Below are positions 17,407 through 26,254 of a stretch of 64,000 bases of DNA, one piece after another (position 1 is the stretch's first letter; every line of letters begins with the position of its first letter). The DNA is taken from assembly GCF_009649845.1 (NCBI RefSeq), contig NZ_WJIE01000001.1, positions 620,001-684,000 on the forward strand, in the 5' to 3' direction. The DNA comes from Polyangium spumosum (GTDB lineage: Bacteria > Myxococcota_A > Polyangia > Polyangiales > Polyangiaceae). The translations under genes were made by a program, and so were the position numbers. The notes under the pieces are model-generated. The model had not been told where the DNA came from. It ran no database searches and was given only the letters and a program-made list of their open reading frames with translations.

Positions 17407-18399
17407 TTGACGACCTCTTCGCGACGTGGGACAAAACCTTCCACCTTGCTGGAATTCGACATCAACCGAAAAACGAGCGAACCCCGTGACGCCGCCACCG
17501 TCGTCGTTGTCCGCGACGGAGCCCAGGGACTCGAGGTCTTCTGTGTGCGTCGCCACGCGAAGTCCGCGTTCATGGGCGGGGCGCTCGTCTTCCCCGGCGG
17601 AAAGGTCGATCCGTCTGATCTGGATCCCGCCTGGGAAACGTCGGCGACGCCGGCGGACGGGCGGGTCCTCGAAATGGCCAGCGAGCGGGCGAGCGCCCTC
17701 GGGCTCTGCGTGGCGGCCTGCCGGGAGACGCTCGAGGAGGGGCGGATCTTGCCGGTCCTGCCCGGGCTCGGCGGCGCGGAGCTCGACGTGATGGCGGCGG
17801 AGCTCGCCGCGGGGGCGCGGCTCTTCGACGCGCTCGTCCGGCGCGGACTGCGCCTCGCGCTCTCCAGCCTCGCCCCGTTCGCGCGGTGGGTCACGCCCGA
17901 GGCGGAGTCACGTCGGTTCGATGCGCGGTTCTTCTTGCTGCCTTTACCGGAGGGACAGGAGGGGCGGCACGACGATCACGAGACCACGATGAGCCTCTGG
18001 GCCCGCCCCGCGGATGTCCTCGACGCCGCGGCGGAAGGGCGTTTCTTTCTCGCGCCGCCCACGTCGCGCACCCTGGAGCTCCTCGCGGGCGAGCGAGACG
18101 TGCACGGTGCGATCACCCTCGCCAAACGCCAGACTCTCCAGCCTATCTGCCCCCAGTTCGTCCCGGGCGAGGGCGAGGTTCCCCCGTTCCTCGCTTTGCC
18201 CGGTGATCCTGCACACTCGGTGCGCGAGCGGCGGATCGACGGGCCCAGCCGGTACGTCCTGCGTGACGGGCGCTTTGCGTCCGAGGACGCGCCCGAGTTC
18301 GGCAAAGGATTCGCTTCTCCCGATGTGCCGGGGGTCGAAGCGAGCCTCGACGAGCGGGACGTTGCGACTTCGGTGGACGATGGGGGTTCGGGGACTTAG
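17407..18399 (+). CDS. NUDIX hydrolase (NUDT19-like, extended)
   Basis: A roughly 330-residue protein with an N-terminal NUDIX core: 'RDAATVVVVRDG' opens the domain, 'GGALVFPGGKVD' is the Gly-rich segment, and 'CVAACRETLEEGRIL' supplies the REUxEE part of the Nudix box, separated from the GG segment by an insertion of about 45 residues, as in NUDT19-type enzymes. A C-terminal extension of about 150 residues has no recognised domain and ends in low-complexity sequence. Such enzymes cleave nucleoside-diphosphate-linked substrates, often CoA derivatives; the substrate here is unknown. No ATG precedes the conserved region; TTG codons at 17407 or 17446 are the possible starts, so the N-terminus is uncertain. 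Divergent from dksA. Confidence 0.75.
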   Translation: MTTSSRRGTKPSTLLEFDINRKTSEPRDAATVVVVRDGAQGLEVFCVRRHAKSAFMGGALVFPGGKVDPSDLDPAWETSATPADGRVLEMASERASALGLCVAACRETLEEGRILPVLPGLGGAELDVMAAELAAGARLFDALVRRGLRLALSSLAPFARWVTPEAESRRFDARFFLLPLPEGQEGRHDDHETTMSLWARPADVLDAAAEGRFFLAPPTSRTLELLAGERDVHGAITLAKRQTLQPICPQFVPGEGEVPPFLALPGDPAHSVRERRIDGPSRYVLRDGRFASEDAPEFGKGFASPDVPGVEASLDERDVATSVDDGGSGT

Positions 18400-18459
18400 C
18401 TCCCTTTTTGTCGGAGTGAAGCCCCGCGAGAGAGGACTGGCCCGAGGAGGCCGGAAGTC

Positions 18460-19068
18460 ATGGAAGCCAAAGAAAATACGACGCCGACGCCGACCACGAC
18501 CACGACGAACCAGCCGGAGCTGTTCACCGCGAGCGACGTGGCGCGGTTTTGCCAGGTGGATCTGAAGACGATCCACAACTGGGCGGACAAGGGGGAAATC
18601 CGGCATTTCCGGACGCCGGGCAGGCACCTGCGCTTCCGGAGGCTCGACGTCCTCGATTTCCTGCGGAAGTACGGCTACCCGATCCCCGAGGTCCTGCGCC
18701 TCGGCAAACCCAAGGTCGTGGCCGTCGACGACGATCCGGTCGTGCTCGCCTCGCTGCGCAAGGCGCTGAGCAAGCGGTTCGAGCTGACCACGTTCCAGGA
18801 TCCCTTCGACGCGCTCGTGGCCGTCGGGAGCATCCAGCCGGACGCGATGATCTTCGACGTGCGCATGCCCGGCCTCGACGGCGTGAAGTGCCTCGAGCGG
18901 CTGCGCTCGATCGACACGACGAGCCACATCCGCTGCATCGTCTACTCGGACGCCGAGGAGATGAAGAAAAACGCGACGGAGGCCGGGGCCTACGACTTCA
19001 TCAAGAAGGGCGAGGCCGCGGAGCTGCGCGACTCGCTCGAGCGGCTCATGGGCCTCGAGCGGGAGTGA
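18460..19068 (+). CDS. MerR/excisionase-type HTH fused to a response-regulator receiver domain
   Basis: A 202-residue protein. A Thr/Pro-rich start is followed by a helix-turn-helix of the MerR/HTH_17 type at about 20-72 ('FTASDVARFCQVDLKTIHNWADKGEIRHF' with the winged 'TPGRHLRFRRLDVLDFL'). A receiver domain occupies about 85-195, with the acidic pair at 90-92, phosphoacceptor Asp133 in IFDVRMPG, and Lys in 'FIKKG'. The domain order is reversed compared with most response regulators (DNA-binding first). No histidine kinase gene lies adjacent, so it is an orphan. GGAGG lies about 8 bp before the ATG. Related HTH-receiver proteins are frequent in myxobacteria, but the target is unknown. Confidence 0.85.
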   Translation: MEAKENTTPTPTTTTTNQPELFTASDVARFCQVDLKTIHNWADKGEIRHFRTPGRHLRFRRLDVLDFLRKYGYPIPEVLRLGKPKVVAVDDDPVVLASLRKALSKRFELTTFQDPFDALVAVGSIQPDAMIFDVRMPGLDGVKCLERLRSIDTTSHIRCIVYSDAEEMKKNATEAGAYDFIKKGEAAELRDSLERLMGLERE

Positions 19069-19078
19069 TGCGGGCGCG

Positions 19079-20911
19079 TCACTTCCCTTCGCGGTAGGCG
19101 CGGATCGCGTTCGCCACGGCGTCGGCCAGCTTCTGCCGATAGTCGGCCGTGGCGAGACGCGCCTCGTCGTCCGGGTTCGAGATGAACGAGGTCTCGAACA
19201 GGACGGCGGGCATGTCCGCGCCGACGAGCACGAAGAACCCCGCGGTCTTCGTGCCTTGATCCTTCGTGTCGGGCCAGCGCACGCCGAGCGACGCGAGCGC
19301 GGCGCGCTGGACCAGATCGGCGACGTGGCGCGATCGCGCCATGAGATCCCCGACGTCGAGGTTCGACGCGATGAGGGCCATCTCCTCGTCGATGGAGCGC
19401 GCGTCGCCCGCTTCGCCGCTCTTGCGCGGGCGGGAGGCATTCTCCCGGGCGGCGACGCGCATGGCAAGGCCCTCGGGATCGCGCACGCGATCGAGCGAGA
19501 ACGTCATGGGTCCACGCGCCTGTCCGTTCTCGGACGCGTTGCAGTGGATCGAGACGAAGAGGTCCGCGTGGAACGCATTGGCGCGCGCGGTGCGGAGATC
19601 CAGGGGGACGAACGTGTCGTCGTCGCGCGTGAGCATCGTCTCGACGCCGAGCTCGCGCGAGACGATGGTCGCGGCGCGGTGCGCGATGTCGAGCGTGACG
19701 TCCTTCTCCTTGAGGCCCGTGGGCCCGACGGCGCCGGTGTCGTTGCCGCCGTGGCCGGGATCGAGGACGACGCGACGGACCTCGCGTTTGCCCGAGGCGT
19801 CCTGTTCGTCCTTCCGGACCGGCGGGCGCGTGCTCACGTCGACGACGATGCGGAAGGGGTCGGGTAGGTAAAAGACGCGGCGATAGAGGGAGGCGGCGAG
19901 GTCGAGGACGACGCGGGTGCCGCCGTTCTCCTGGGCGCCGAGGCGGACGCGGCGCACGACGCCGGAGACCTCGGTCTCGCGCGGGACGCCCTTGAAGCTC
20001 GCGCGGGCGACGTCGACGAAGACACGCGCGTCCTTGCCCGCGGCGGCGTCGGCGGCGAGGGTGCCGACCTGGAAGGTGGTCGGGCCGCTCAGGTGGATGA
20101 CCACGCGGCCCCCCTTCTCGGAGCCGAAGGGCTCGATCGCCGTGATCTTCACCGGCTCCTTGGCCGCGGTCGTGTCCTTCGGGGTCACGACGACCTGGCC
20201 CTCGGCCGCGGCGCTCCGGGCCGCGGGCGACGGAGGCGCGGATTCGGGCGAGACCTCACCCGAGGGCGGCGGGGAGGCCACGAAGGCCGAGGGGGCCGTC
20301 ACGCCACGCGAGGCGGCCTCGGAGGCGAGGTCGCCTTCGTGTTCGAGGGCGCGGAGCGCGTCGCCGCGGGGGCGGTAGGCGAACGCGACGGCGAGGGTGC
20401 GCTCGAGGGCCGCGTGGCAAGGCGTGCGCGGGGCGAGGACGGCCTGGCGGCGCGAGGCGAGGTAGGTCTCGCGGTAGGAGACGGCGGCGTCGCGGGCGAG
20501 CTCGCCGGCGAGCAGGGCGCGGCGGCGATCGGCCTCGCAACCCTGGAGGGTGCCGGCGGCGGCGCTCGCGGAGGCGGCGTAGAGCTCGAGGGCCTCGCGG
20601 GCGTCGGCCTCGGCCTGGTCGAGGCGATAGGCGCGGGCGCGGAGGTCGGCCGCGAGCCGGGCGAGGGCGGCGCCGCGTTCGTTGCGGCCCGCGCGGGAGG
20701 AGGCGATGGCGACGGCATCGGCGAGGGCGACGACCTCGGCCCGCGGGGGGAGCGGCGCGGCCGGATCGAGCAGGGCCTGGGCGCGTTGTTCGTCGCTCGG
20801 GGGCGGCGCGGGTGGGCTCGACGCACCCGAGCGACAGCCGAGGAGGAGCGACCCGAACGCAAAAAGGATCACCGCCGCGGGGAGGGCGGGGATACGATGG
20901 CGGCGCTGCAC
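19079..20911 (-). CDS. N-acetylmuramoyl-L-alanine amidase (AMIN + Amidase_3) lipoprotein
   Basis: About 610 residues. The hydrophobic start ends in a lipobox (SLLLGC). An Ala/Arg-rich helical region, possibly TPR-like (about 60-210), is followed by an AMIN domain ('VKITAIEPFGSEKGGRVVIHL' to 'DPFRIVVDVS') and a C-terminal zinc amidase_3 domain: 'VVLDPGHGGNDTGAVG' (first His), 'ADLFVSIHCNAS' (second His) and 'PAVLFETSFISNPDDE' with the catalytic Glu. Such enzymes cleave the amide between MurNAc and the stem peptide during cell separation, and AMIN targets them to the septum. The GTG at 20911 is chosen for the signal-peptide distance; an ATG at 20986 is an alternative and neither has a strong SD. 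It ends 10 bp from the convergent HTH-receiver gene. Confidence 0.85.
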   Translation of the reverse strand: MQRRHRIPALPAAVILFAFGSLLLGCRSGASSPPAPPPSDEQRAQALLDPAAPLPPRAEVVALADAVAIASSRAGRNERGAALARLAADLRARAYRLDQAEADAREALELYAASASAAAGTLQGCEADRRRALLAGELARDAAVSYRETYLASRRQAVLAPRTPCHAALERTLAVAFAYRPRGDALRALEHEGDLASEAASRGVTAPSAFVASPPPSGEVSPESAPPSPAARSAAAEGQVVVTPKDTTAAKEPVKITAIEPFGSEKGGRVVIHLSGPTTFQVGTLAADAAAGKDARVFVDVARASFKGVPRETEVSGVVRRVRLGAQENGGTRVVLDLAASLYRRVFYLPDPFRIVVDVSTRPPVRKDEQDASGKREVRRVVLDPGHGGNDTGAVGPTGLKEKDVTLDIAHRAATIVSRELGVETMLTRDDDTFVPLDLRTARANAFHADLFVSIHCNASENGQARGPMTFSLDRVRDPEGLAMRVAARENASRPRKSGEAGDARSIDEEMALIASNLDVGDLMARSRHVADLVQRAALASLGVRWPDTKDQGTKTAGFFVLVGADMPAVLFETSFISNPDDEARLATADYRQKLADAVANAIRAYREGK

Positions 20912-21002
20912 CGCGGTACGCCGGTGGACCGCGAACGACGGGGCAGCGCCCGCGGCGACCCCACGCGTCGCGGGGCCCGAGCACATCTTCCGGAGGATCC
21001 CC

Positions 21003-21518
21003 GTGTCCGACTCCACGCCCACCTCGATCCCGATCTACGCCGACCGGCTCTCGGGCCAGAACTTTGCCGACGCGACCACGATGGTCAACGCGTATCTCGG
21101 CCGCTACGTCGCGAAATACCTGCCGGCGAGCGACGCGGGTCACGAGGGGCACGTGCTCGACGACGGCGGATATGCCCACGTGCAACGCGGCGCGGTGACG
21201 ATCGGGATCAACGTGCTCGAGCGGCAGGGCGTGCTGATGATCTTCGCGCCGATCATGGCGGTGCCGGCGCGGGGGCGGGAGGGTTTTTACCGGAAGCTGC
21301 TCGAGCTCTCGTTCGTGCGGACGAGCGACGCGGCGTTCGCGATCGACGCGGCGCGCGACGACGTGGTCGTGCGGTGTTTGCGGCGCCTGTCCGCGCTCGA
21401 CTACGAGGAGTTCGAGGACATCGTGACGACCGTGGGGGACGTGGCGGACGAGTGGCAGAACAAACTCGTCGCCGAGTTCGGGTCGAACGAAAAAGCCGCC
21501 TCCGCGTTCGGCGACTGA
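21003..21518 (+). CDS. YbjN-like protein
   Basis: A 171-residue soluble protein with the alternating alpha/beta pattern of YbjN or type III-chaperone-like proteins: 'TIGINVLERQGVLMIFAPIMAVPA', 'FYRKLLELSFVRTSDAAFAIDAARDDVVVRCLRRLSALDYEEFEDIV'. YbjN proteins are described as stress or sensory-transduction related regulators without a known biochemical activity. The GTG at 21003 has a perfect GGAGG 6 bp upstream. It is divergent from the amidase, and the two starts are about 90 bp apart. Confidence 0.75.
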   Translation: MSDSTPTSIPIYADRLSGQNFADATTMVNAYLGRYVAKYLPASDAGHEGHVLDDGGYAHVQRGAVTIGINVLERQGVLMIFAPIMAVPARGREGFYRKLLELSFVRTSDAAFAIDAARDDVVVRCLRRLSALDYEEFEDIVTTVGDVADEWQNKLVAEFGSNEKAASAFGD

Positions 21519-21596
21519 CGCGGCGCGCCTCGTCTCCACGATCGACGTCGCTGCGTTGCCGCTCGCACCGGGCGGGTGATACGTTCTCGCCTGGTC

Positions 21597-22757
21597 ATGA
21601 CTGTCCAAGCCCCCCAAGCGAAGCTGCGGGTCCCCACGCCGGACGAGCTGGATCGGCTCGCCCTGCAGTACAAGCCGTCCTGGGAGCAGGACGATCCGCC
21701 CGTGGCCGTCGCGCCCGCGGCGCCCGTCGTCGCGGCCCCGAAGCGCACGCTCGTGGGCACACCGCCTCCGCCCGAGCTGACGCGCGCCCTCGAGAAGCCC
21801 ACGCCCCTGGTGGAGAACGGCGCGGCGAAGGCCGAAGAAGCGAAGGCCCCTGCGCTGAACGGTGCGGCGAAGCCCGCGGCCGAGGCGAGCGAGGCGAAGG
21901 CCGACGAACCGAAGGTTGTCGAAGCCAAGGCTGACGAAGCCAACGTCGAAGAACCGAAGGCCGATGAAGCCAAGGCCGATGAAGCCAAGGTCGACGAGGC
22001 CAAGGTCGACGAAGCCAAGGCCGATGAAGCCAAGGCCGACGAAGCCAAAGTCGACGAGGCGAAGGCCGAGGAGCCGAAGAGCGACGAAGCCAAGGCCGAC
22101 GAACCGAAGGCCGACGCAGCCAGCGCCCACGTCGCCGAGGCCGACGAAGCGCAGCCGGAGGAACCTGCGGGCGCGCGGGCCCCCGCCGCACCTCCCGTCG
22201 ACGATACGACGCTCGCGCGGATGGACGCCGCGATGGCCGACGAGCCGCCCGAGATCCCCGTCAGCGGACCTCCGAAGGGGATCTTCGTGAAGGTCGCAGT
22301 CGCGGTCGTCGCGATCGGCGCGATCGTGTTCGCCGCGAAGGGGATGCTCGGCGGCTCGGACAAACCCACGCCGTCGCCGGCCACGACCCAAGCAACCGAG
22401 GCGCCGAAGCCCACGGAGGCGCCTGCCGCGACGCCCACGCCGACGATGGAAGCGCGCCCGGTCGAGACCGCCGCGACACCTCCCGCGCCAGAGCCCCCTG
22501 CCCCGACGACGACCCCCACGGCGACGGCGACGACGGCCCCCACGACGGAGCCCGCAGCCGCCGCGACGACGAAGCCCGAGCCAGCGAAGGCCGAGCCGCC
22601 GAAGCCCGAGCCGCCGAAGCCCGTCGCGACGGCTACCGCCACCACGAAAAAACCCGCTGCGCCTGCACCAACGACCGCAAAAACTGCGGCGCCCAAGCCG
22701 ACGGCGACGACCCCCCCGAAGACGGGCGGCGGCATCATCCGCGAGACGCCGTTCTGA
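21597..22757 (+). CDS. Single-pass membrane protein with KADEA pentapeptide repeats
   Basis: A 386-residue protein of low complexity. After about 95 residues comes an acidic region made of imperfect KADEA/KVDEA/KAEEP repeats (15-nt units, about 21890-22130), then one transmembrane helix ('GIFVKVAVAVVAIGAIVFAAKGML', about residues 220-243) and a Pro/Ala/Thr/Lys-rich periplasmic tail ending in IIRETPF. No globular domain is visible. The plan (charged cytoplasmic arm, one helix, TonB-like Pro/Lys-rich tail) suggests a structural or spanning role in the envelope, but no partner is known. It precedes, by 95 bp, a TPR/PEGA-type protein on the same strand, a frequent pairing in this group by the author's impression, not verified. 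Confidence 0.75.
   Translation: MTVQAPQAKLRVPTPDELDRLALQYKPSWEQDDPPVAVAPAAPVVAAPKRTLVGTPPPPELTRALEKPTPLVENGAAKAEEAKAPALNGAAKPAAEASEAKADEPKVVEAKADEANVEEPKADEAKADEAKVDEAKVDEAKADEAKADEAKVDEAKAEEPKSDEAKADEPKADAASAHVAEADEAQPEEPAGARAPAAPPVDDTTLARMDAAMADEPPEIPVSGPPKGIFVKVAVAVVAIGAIVFAAKGMLGGSDKPTPSPATTQATEAPKPTEAPAATPTPTMEARPVETAATPPAPEPPAPTTTPTATATTAPTTEPAAAATTKPEPAKAEPPKPEPPKPVATATATTKKPAAPAPTTAKTAAPKPTATTPPKTGGGIIRETPF
21890..22130 (+). repeat. Degenerate 15-nt coding repeats (KADEA units)
   Basis: About fifteen imperfect copies of a 15-nt unit of the type GAAGCCAAGGCCGAC, translated as K-(A/V)-(D/E)-E-(A/P). Units differ at wobble positions and by GAC/GAT and GAA/GAG exchange. They form the acidic arm of the membrane protein at 21597-22757 and are prone to slippage-mediated length change. 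Confidence 0.8.
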
Positions 22758-22852
22758 GCCCTCGCTAATCGCTTGCCCGGGCCCTCGTCGAGGTGCGAAG
22801 AATGCCACCACGAAGACCGCATCGCGGCGCAACGCGATGCACCGAGGGTTCG

Positions 22853-24184
22853 ATGAAGACACGCGCCTGCGCCACCGCCTTGTTCCTCTCGCTCACGGTC
22901 CCCGCCCTCCTCGGCGAGGCGGGGATCGCTCCCGACCTCATGGAAGCACGCGCGTTCGCGCAGACGGACGCCGTGACCGAGGTCGCTCGACAACGCTACC
23001 TGGACGGCGTGAAGGCGTTCGACGCCGGTCGCTTCGAGGACGCTCGCTCCGCGTTCTTGCAAGCCTACGCGCTGAAGCGTCACCCCGCCGTGCTGCTCAA
23101 CCTCGGCCAGAGCGAGCTGCGCTCGAACCACCCCGAGGACGCAGGCATGCACCTGCAGCAGTTCCTCCGCGAGATGCCCTCGGCCTCGCCCGAGCAAAAG
23201 GCCACGGCCGAGAAGGGCATCGCCGATGCGAAGCGGAAGACGGGGCACATCGTGGTCATCGTCGACGCGAACGGCGCGGACATCGCGGTCGACGGCACGA
23301 GCTACGGCAAGTCGCCGCTGCTCAACGTGATCTTCGTGAAGCCGGGCGCGCACACCGTCACCGCGACGTACGGCGGCAAGACGGCCACCACGAAGGTCGA
23401 CGCGAAGCTCGGCTCGGCCAGCGCAGCGAACCTCGTGCTCGGCGTCGCGGGCGCAGCGACGCCGCCTCCTCCGCCGCCGCCCCCGCCGCCTCCTCCGCCG
23501 CCTCCGGCCGCGCCGCCGCCCACGCAAGCGACGCCGCCCGCGACCGGCCCGTCGACCCCGTACGGCGCGCAGCCGAGCACGGGGACGCCGCCCGAGGGCA
23601 CCACGACCGCGAGCGCGGGTTATCCGCCGGTCGATCCGGCCGGCACCACGCTGCCCCCGCCGGACACGGGCGCCGACACGACCACGAGCACGCGTGAGCC
23701 GTTCTTCCACTGGTACAAGCGCAAGCCCATCGCCTGGGTCGGCTCGGGCGTGACGGTGGTCGGCCTCGGCCTCGGCATCGGCTTCTCGATCGGCGCGAGC
23801 GTCGCGAGCAACAAGGCCGACCAGCACGCCGCCGAGATCCGCACGTTCGCCGCGACCGATCCGAGCACGAACTTCGGCGCGAACCCGCCCTGCGGATCGA
23901 CCGAGGCAGCCGGCAGCGACCTGCCGAACTACGAGCAGGCGTGCAGCGTGCTCCGCAAGGATCTCTCCGACTACGACACGAACATCGCCGTCGCCACGAC
24001 CGGCTGGGTGCTCTTTGGCGTCGGCGCGATCGGCACGGGCGTCTACGCGCTGCTCGACTGGTACCTGCCGAAGAAAAACACGAGCACGACCACGACCGGC
24101 GCGAGCGACGGGCCGCGTGTCCTCGCCGTCACGCCGAGCGTCTCGTCGACGTATCAAGGGCTCGGCGTCGTCGGCACGTTCTGA
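22853..24184 (+). CDS. TPR/PEGA-type exported protein with poly-Pro linker and membrane helices
   Basis: A 443-residue protein. The ATG at 22853 follows GAGGG. A signal peptide (about 1-35) is followed by a TPR-like stretch ('RYLDGVKAFDAGRFEDARSAFLQAYALKRHPAVLLNLGQSEL'), a PEGA-like beta domain (about 125-190; 'HIVVIVDANGADIAVDGTSYGKSPL' and 'VKPGAHTVTATY'), a run of about 15 prolines, a Thr/Pro/Gly linker and a C-terminal region with two hydrophobic helices ('VGSGVTVVGLGLGIGFSIGASVA' and 'TGWVLFGVGAIGTGVYALLDW'). PEGA domains are surface or periplasmic modules. The last 31 bp overlap the convergent FHA-sigma54 regulator gene. Confidence 0.8.
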   Translation: MKTRACATALFLSLTVPALLGEAGIAPDLMEARAFAQTDAVTEVARQRYLDGVKAFDAGRFEDARSAFLQAYALKRHPAVLLNLGQSELRSNHPEDAGMHLQQFLREMPSASPEQKATAEKGIADAKRKTGHIVVIVDANGADIAVDGTSYGKSPLLNVIFVKPGAHTVTATYGGKTATTKVDAKLGSASAANLVLGVAGAATPPPPPPPPPPPPPPPAAPPPTQATPPATGPSTPYGAQPSTGTPPEGTTTASAGYPPVDPAGTTLPPPDTGADTTTSTREPFFHWYKRKPIAWVGSGVTVVGLGLGIGFSIGASVASNKADQHAAEIRTFAATDPSTNFGANPPCGSTEAAGSDLPNYEQACSVLRKDLSDYDTNIAVATTGWVLFGVGAIGTGVYALLDWYLPKKNTSTTTTGASDGPRVLAVTPSVSSTYQGLGVVGTF

Positions 24185-25458
24185 CGAGCGCTCGCCCTCA
24201 CGCCCGCCGCGCGCAAGAGGTCCCGCATCGTCGATCGCGGGACCTCGGCCCGCCGCGCGGCTTCACTCGTGTTCCCTCCTGCCTCCTCGAAGATCTTGCG
24301 CGCGTCGTCCGGCCGCAGCCGCACGCGCCGCCCGCCGCGCTCCGCGAGCACGCTCGTCACGTGCTCGGCCTCGATCACGCCCGGCGCGCGTACGGCCGCC
24401 TGCACGATCACGTTCCGCAGCTCGCGCACGTTGCCAGGCCACTTCTCCCCGCGCAGCGCCGCGATCGCGCCGGGTGAGAGCGCGCGCGGGCCGAGCTCCG
24501 ACGTCACGAAGAGGTGCGCGCAGAGCGCCGCGATGTCCTCGGTGCGCTCGCGCAGCGGCGGCACACGCACGAAGCACACCGCGAGCCGCTCGTACAGGTC
24601 GGCACGAAAGCGCCGCGCCGCCACCATCTGCTCGAGCGGCTCGCACGTCGCCACCACGAGCCGCACGTCGACGGCCGTCGACGTCTCCGCGCCGAGCGGC
24701 CGCACGAGCCCCTCCTCGACCACGCGCAGGAGCTTCGCTTGCACGTCGAGCGGCAGCGCCGCGATCTCGTCGAGGAAAAGCGTGCCCGTGTGCGCCTCGC
24801 GGAACGCCCCGCGCCGATCCCGCAGCGCGCCCGTGAACGCGCCGCGCTGATGGCCGAAGAGCTCCGACTCGGCGAGCTCGCGCGAGATCGTCGCCGCGTT
24901 CAGCGCGACGAACGGCCTGCCCTTGCGCGGGCTCTCGTCGTGCAGCGCGCGCGCCACGAGGTCCTTGCCCGTGCCCGACTCGCCGCGGATCATCACGGGC
25001 AGCTTGAGCGGCGCGAGCCTGCGCACCGCGCCGCCGAGCCGACGCATCGGCGCGCTCCGCCCCACGAGGTGCGGCAGCGGCGCGTCGATCCGCGGCGCTG
25101 CCTCGATCGCCCTCCCCTCGACGCGCACCACGGCGCGGCCGAGCTCGAGCGTGCTGCCCGTCGACAAAAACGCGCGCGCGACCCGCGTGCCCGCGACTCG
25201 CATCCCGTTGCGTGATCCGAGATCACGCGCCTCGATCACGCTGCCTCGATGCACGAGCGCGGCGTGCTGCGCGCTCACCGTGCGATCGACGAGCCGCACG
25301 TGCGCGCCCTCCCCCGAGCCGAGGACGATCTCCTCGCCGGGCCCGAGCCGCGCCACGCGCTCGTCTCCGCCGTCGTCCACGCAGATCCACGCAGCGCCGA
25401 GCGCCGCGTCGCCTCCGCCGATCTCCACCGTCGCGTCTCGCGTGTGTTCGTTGCTCAC
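24154..25458 (-). CDS. Sigma54-dependent transcriptional activator with N-terminal FHA domain
   Basis: About 434 residues. The N-terminal FHA domain (about 35-110) contains 'VRLVDRTVSAQHAALVHRGSVIEARDLGSRNGM', including the Ser-x-x-His and S-R-N-G motifs that bind phosphothreonine. The AAA+ domain has Walker A GESGTGKD, the sigma54-contact loop GAFTGA and 'GTLFLDEIAALP'. The C-terminus ends in a Fis-type HTH ('GNTSEAARRAEVPRSTMRDLLRAAGV'). The plan predicts activation of RpoN promoters in response to Ser/Thr kinase signalling, as is known for FHA-containing enhancer-binding proteins in Myxococcus. GTG at 25458 has GGAG 7 bp upstream; GTG at 25464 is an alternative. The 3' end overlaps the convergent TPR/PEGA gene by 31 bp. 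Confidence 0.92.
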   Translation of the reverse strand: MSNEHTRDATVEIGGGDAALGAAWICVDDGGDERVARLGPGEEIVLGSGEGAHVRLVDRTVSAQHAALVHRGSVIEARDLGSRNGMRVAGTRVARAFLSTGSTLELGRAVVRVEGRAIEAAPRIDAPLPHLVGRSAPMRRLGGAVRRLAPLKLPVMIRGESGTGKDLVARALHDESPRKGRPFVALNAATISRELAESELFGHQRGAFTGALRDRRGAFREAHTGTLFLDEIAALPLDVQAKLLRVVEEGLVRPLGAETSTAVDVRLVVATCEPLEQMVAARRFRADLYERLAVCFVRVPPLRERTEDIAALCAHLFVTSELGPRALSPGAIAALRGEKWPGNVRELRNVIVQAAVRAPGVIEAEHVTSVLAERGGRRVRLRPDDARKIFEEAGGNTSEAARRAEVPRSTMRDLLRAAGVRASARQNVPTTPSP

Positions 25459-25501
25459 GAACACTCCATCGACGCGTCGCGCTCGCAGTTGCGAAAAAAG
25501 A

Positions 25502-26254
25502 TCAACGCGTCGAGGCGACCGTGGCCGACGCGCGCACCTTGGCGCCGCGCAGCGGATCGAGCGTCACGCGCAAGCCCACCTGGAAAAACCCGTAGATGTC
25601 GGGCGAAGTCGCCGGATCCGGGCGCAGCCGGTACGAGCCGATCGTGCCCTCCAAGAACGGCCCGAAGCCAAAGACCGGGTGCGGGTAAAACGTGCCGCCG
25701 AGCGAGAACCGCGCGAAGTCGATGCCCTGCGAGCGGCCCACGCCGAACTCCGGGGCGGCGCCGGTCTCGGGTGCTTCGATGAGCGATGTACGAAAGCCAA
25801 CACCAAAGCTCGCATGGGGGTCGAAGGCGATGCCCTGGGCGAGGTGGTAGACGAGGCGCATGCCGAGGCCGAGGGTGCTGCCCGAGCAGCCCGCGCAGGC
25901 CGCGCCGCCGCCGAACATGCCGTAACTGCCGTCGATCTCGAAGGAGACGTGCCGGGTCAAGCCGTAACCGAGCCCGAGCGAGACCCCAAGCCCCCCGGAG
26001 ACGAGGTCCCCCGCGGCGACGCCCGAAGCGACGGCGCCGAGGGGCACGACGTAGCTGCCCCCCACGGACAGGAGGAAGGCCCCTCTGCGCCAGTCGGGGG
26101 CGTACGGCTTCGGGATCCCTGCGCCGGGCTCGAGCGGGGCCTCGACCTCGTCGGCGTCTTCCGGGGCCGGCGCGGGCGTCTGCGCGAGGGCGGGCAAGGG
26201 GGCCACGACGAGGGCGGCGACGACGAACGCGCGGAGGCGGCAGGGGAGCGTCAC
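25502..26254 (-). CDS. Outer-membrane beta-barrel protein, exported
   Basis: A 250-residue protein with a cleavable signal peptide (LRAFVVAALVVAPLPALAQ) and an acidic Pro-rich start. The rest alternates short amphipathic strands with Gly/Phe/Tyr-rich turns ('LLSVGGSYVVPLG', 'GLGVSLGLGYGLTRHVSFEIDGSYGMFGG', 'FARFSLGGTFYPHPVFGFGPFLEGTIGSYRL', 'FQVGLRVTLDPLRG'), the pattern of an 8- to 10-stranded barrel of the OmpA/OmpW size class. One close cysteine pair (CAGC) is present. The start is GTG, with a weak SD. Divergent from the PP2C gene by 195 bp and 43 bp from the regulator gene downstream. The transport or structural role is unknown. Confidence 0.75.
   Translation of the reverse strand: MTLPCRLRAFVVAALVVAPLPALAQTPAPAPEDADEVEAPLEPGAGIPKPYAPDWRRGAFLLSVGGSYVVPLGAVASGVAAGDLVSGGLGVSLGLGYGLTRHVSFEIDGSYGMFGGGAACAGCSGSTLGLGMRLVYHLAQGIAFDPHASFGVGFRTSLIEAPETGAAPEFGVGRSQGIDFARFSLGGTFYPHPVFGFGPFLEGTIGSYRLRPDPATSPDIYGFFQVGLRVTLDPLRGAKVRASATVASTR

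Noticed and set aside
18389-18412. Short inverted repeat followed by five T after the NUDIX gene
   Set aside because: Only a 4-bp stem (GGGA/TCCC); too weak to call a terminator, although TTTTT is unusual here.
23460-23520. CCG/CCT-rich tract as a regulatory or repeat element
   Set aside because: It is an in-frame poly-proline coding stretch inside the TPR/PEGA gene.
21401-24157. A 900-codon minus-strand frame opposite the YbjN-like, repeat and TPR/PEGA genes
   Set aside because: Gly/Ser/Val-rich antisense reading of the repeats without domain character; the plus-strand genes have clear signal peptides, helices and ribosome sites.
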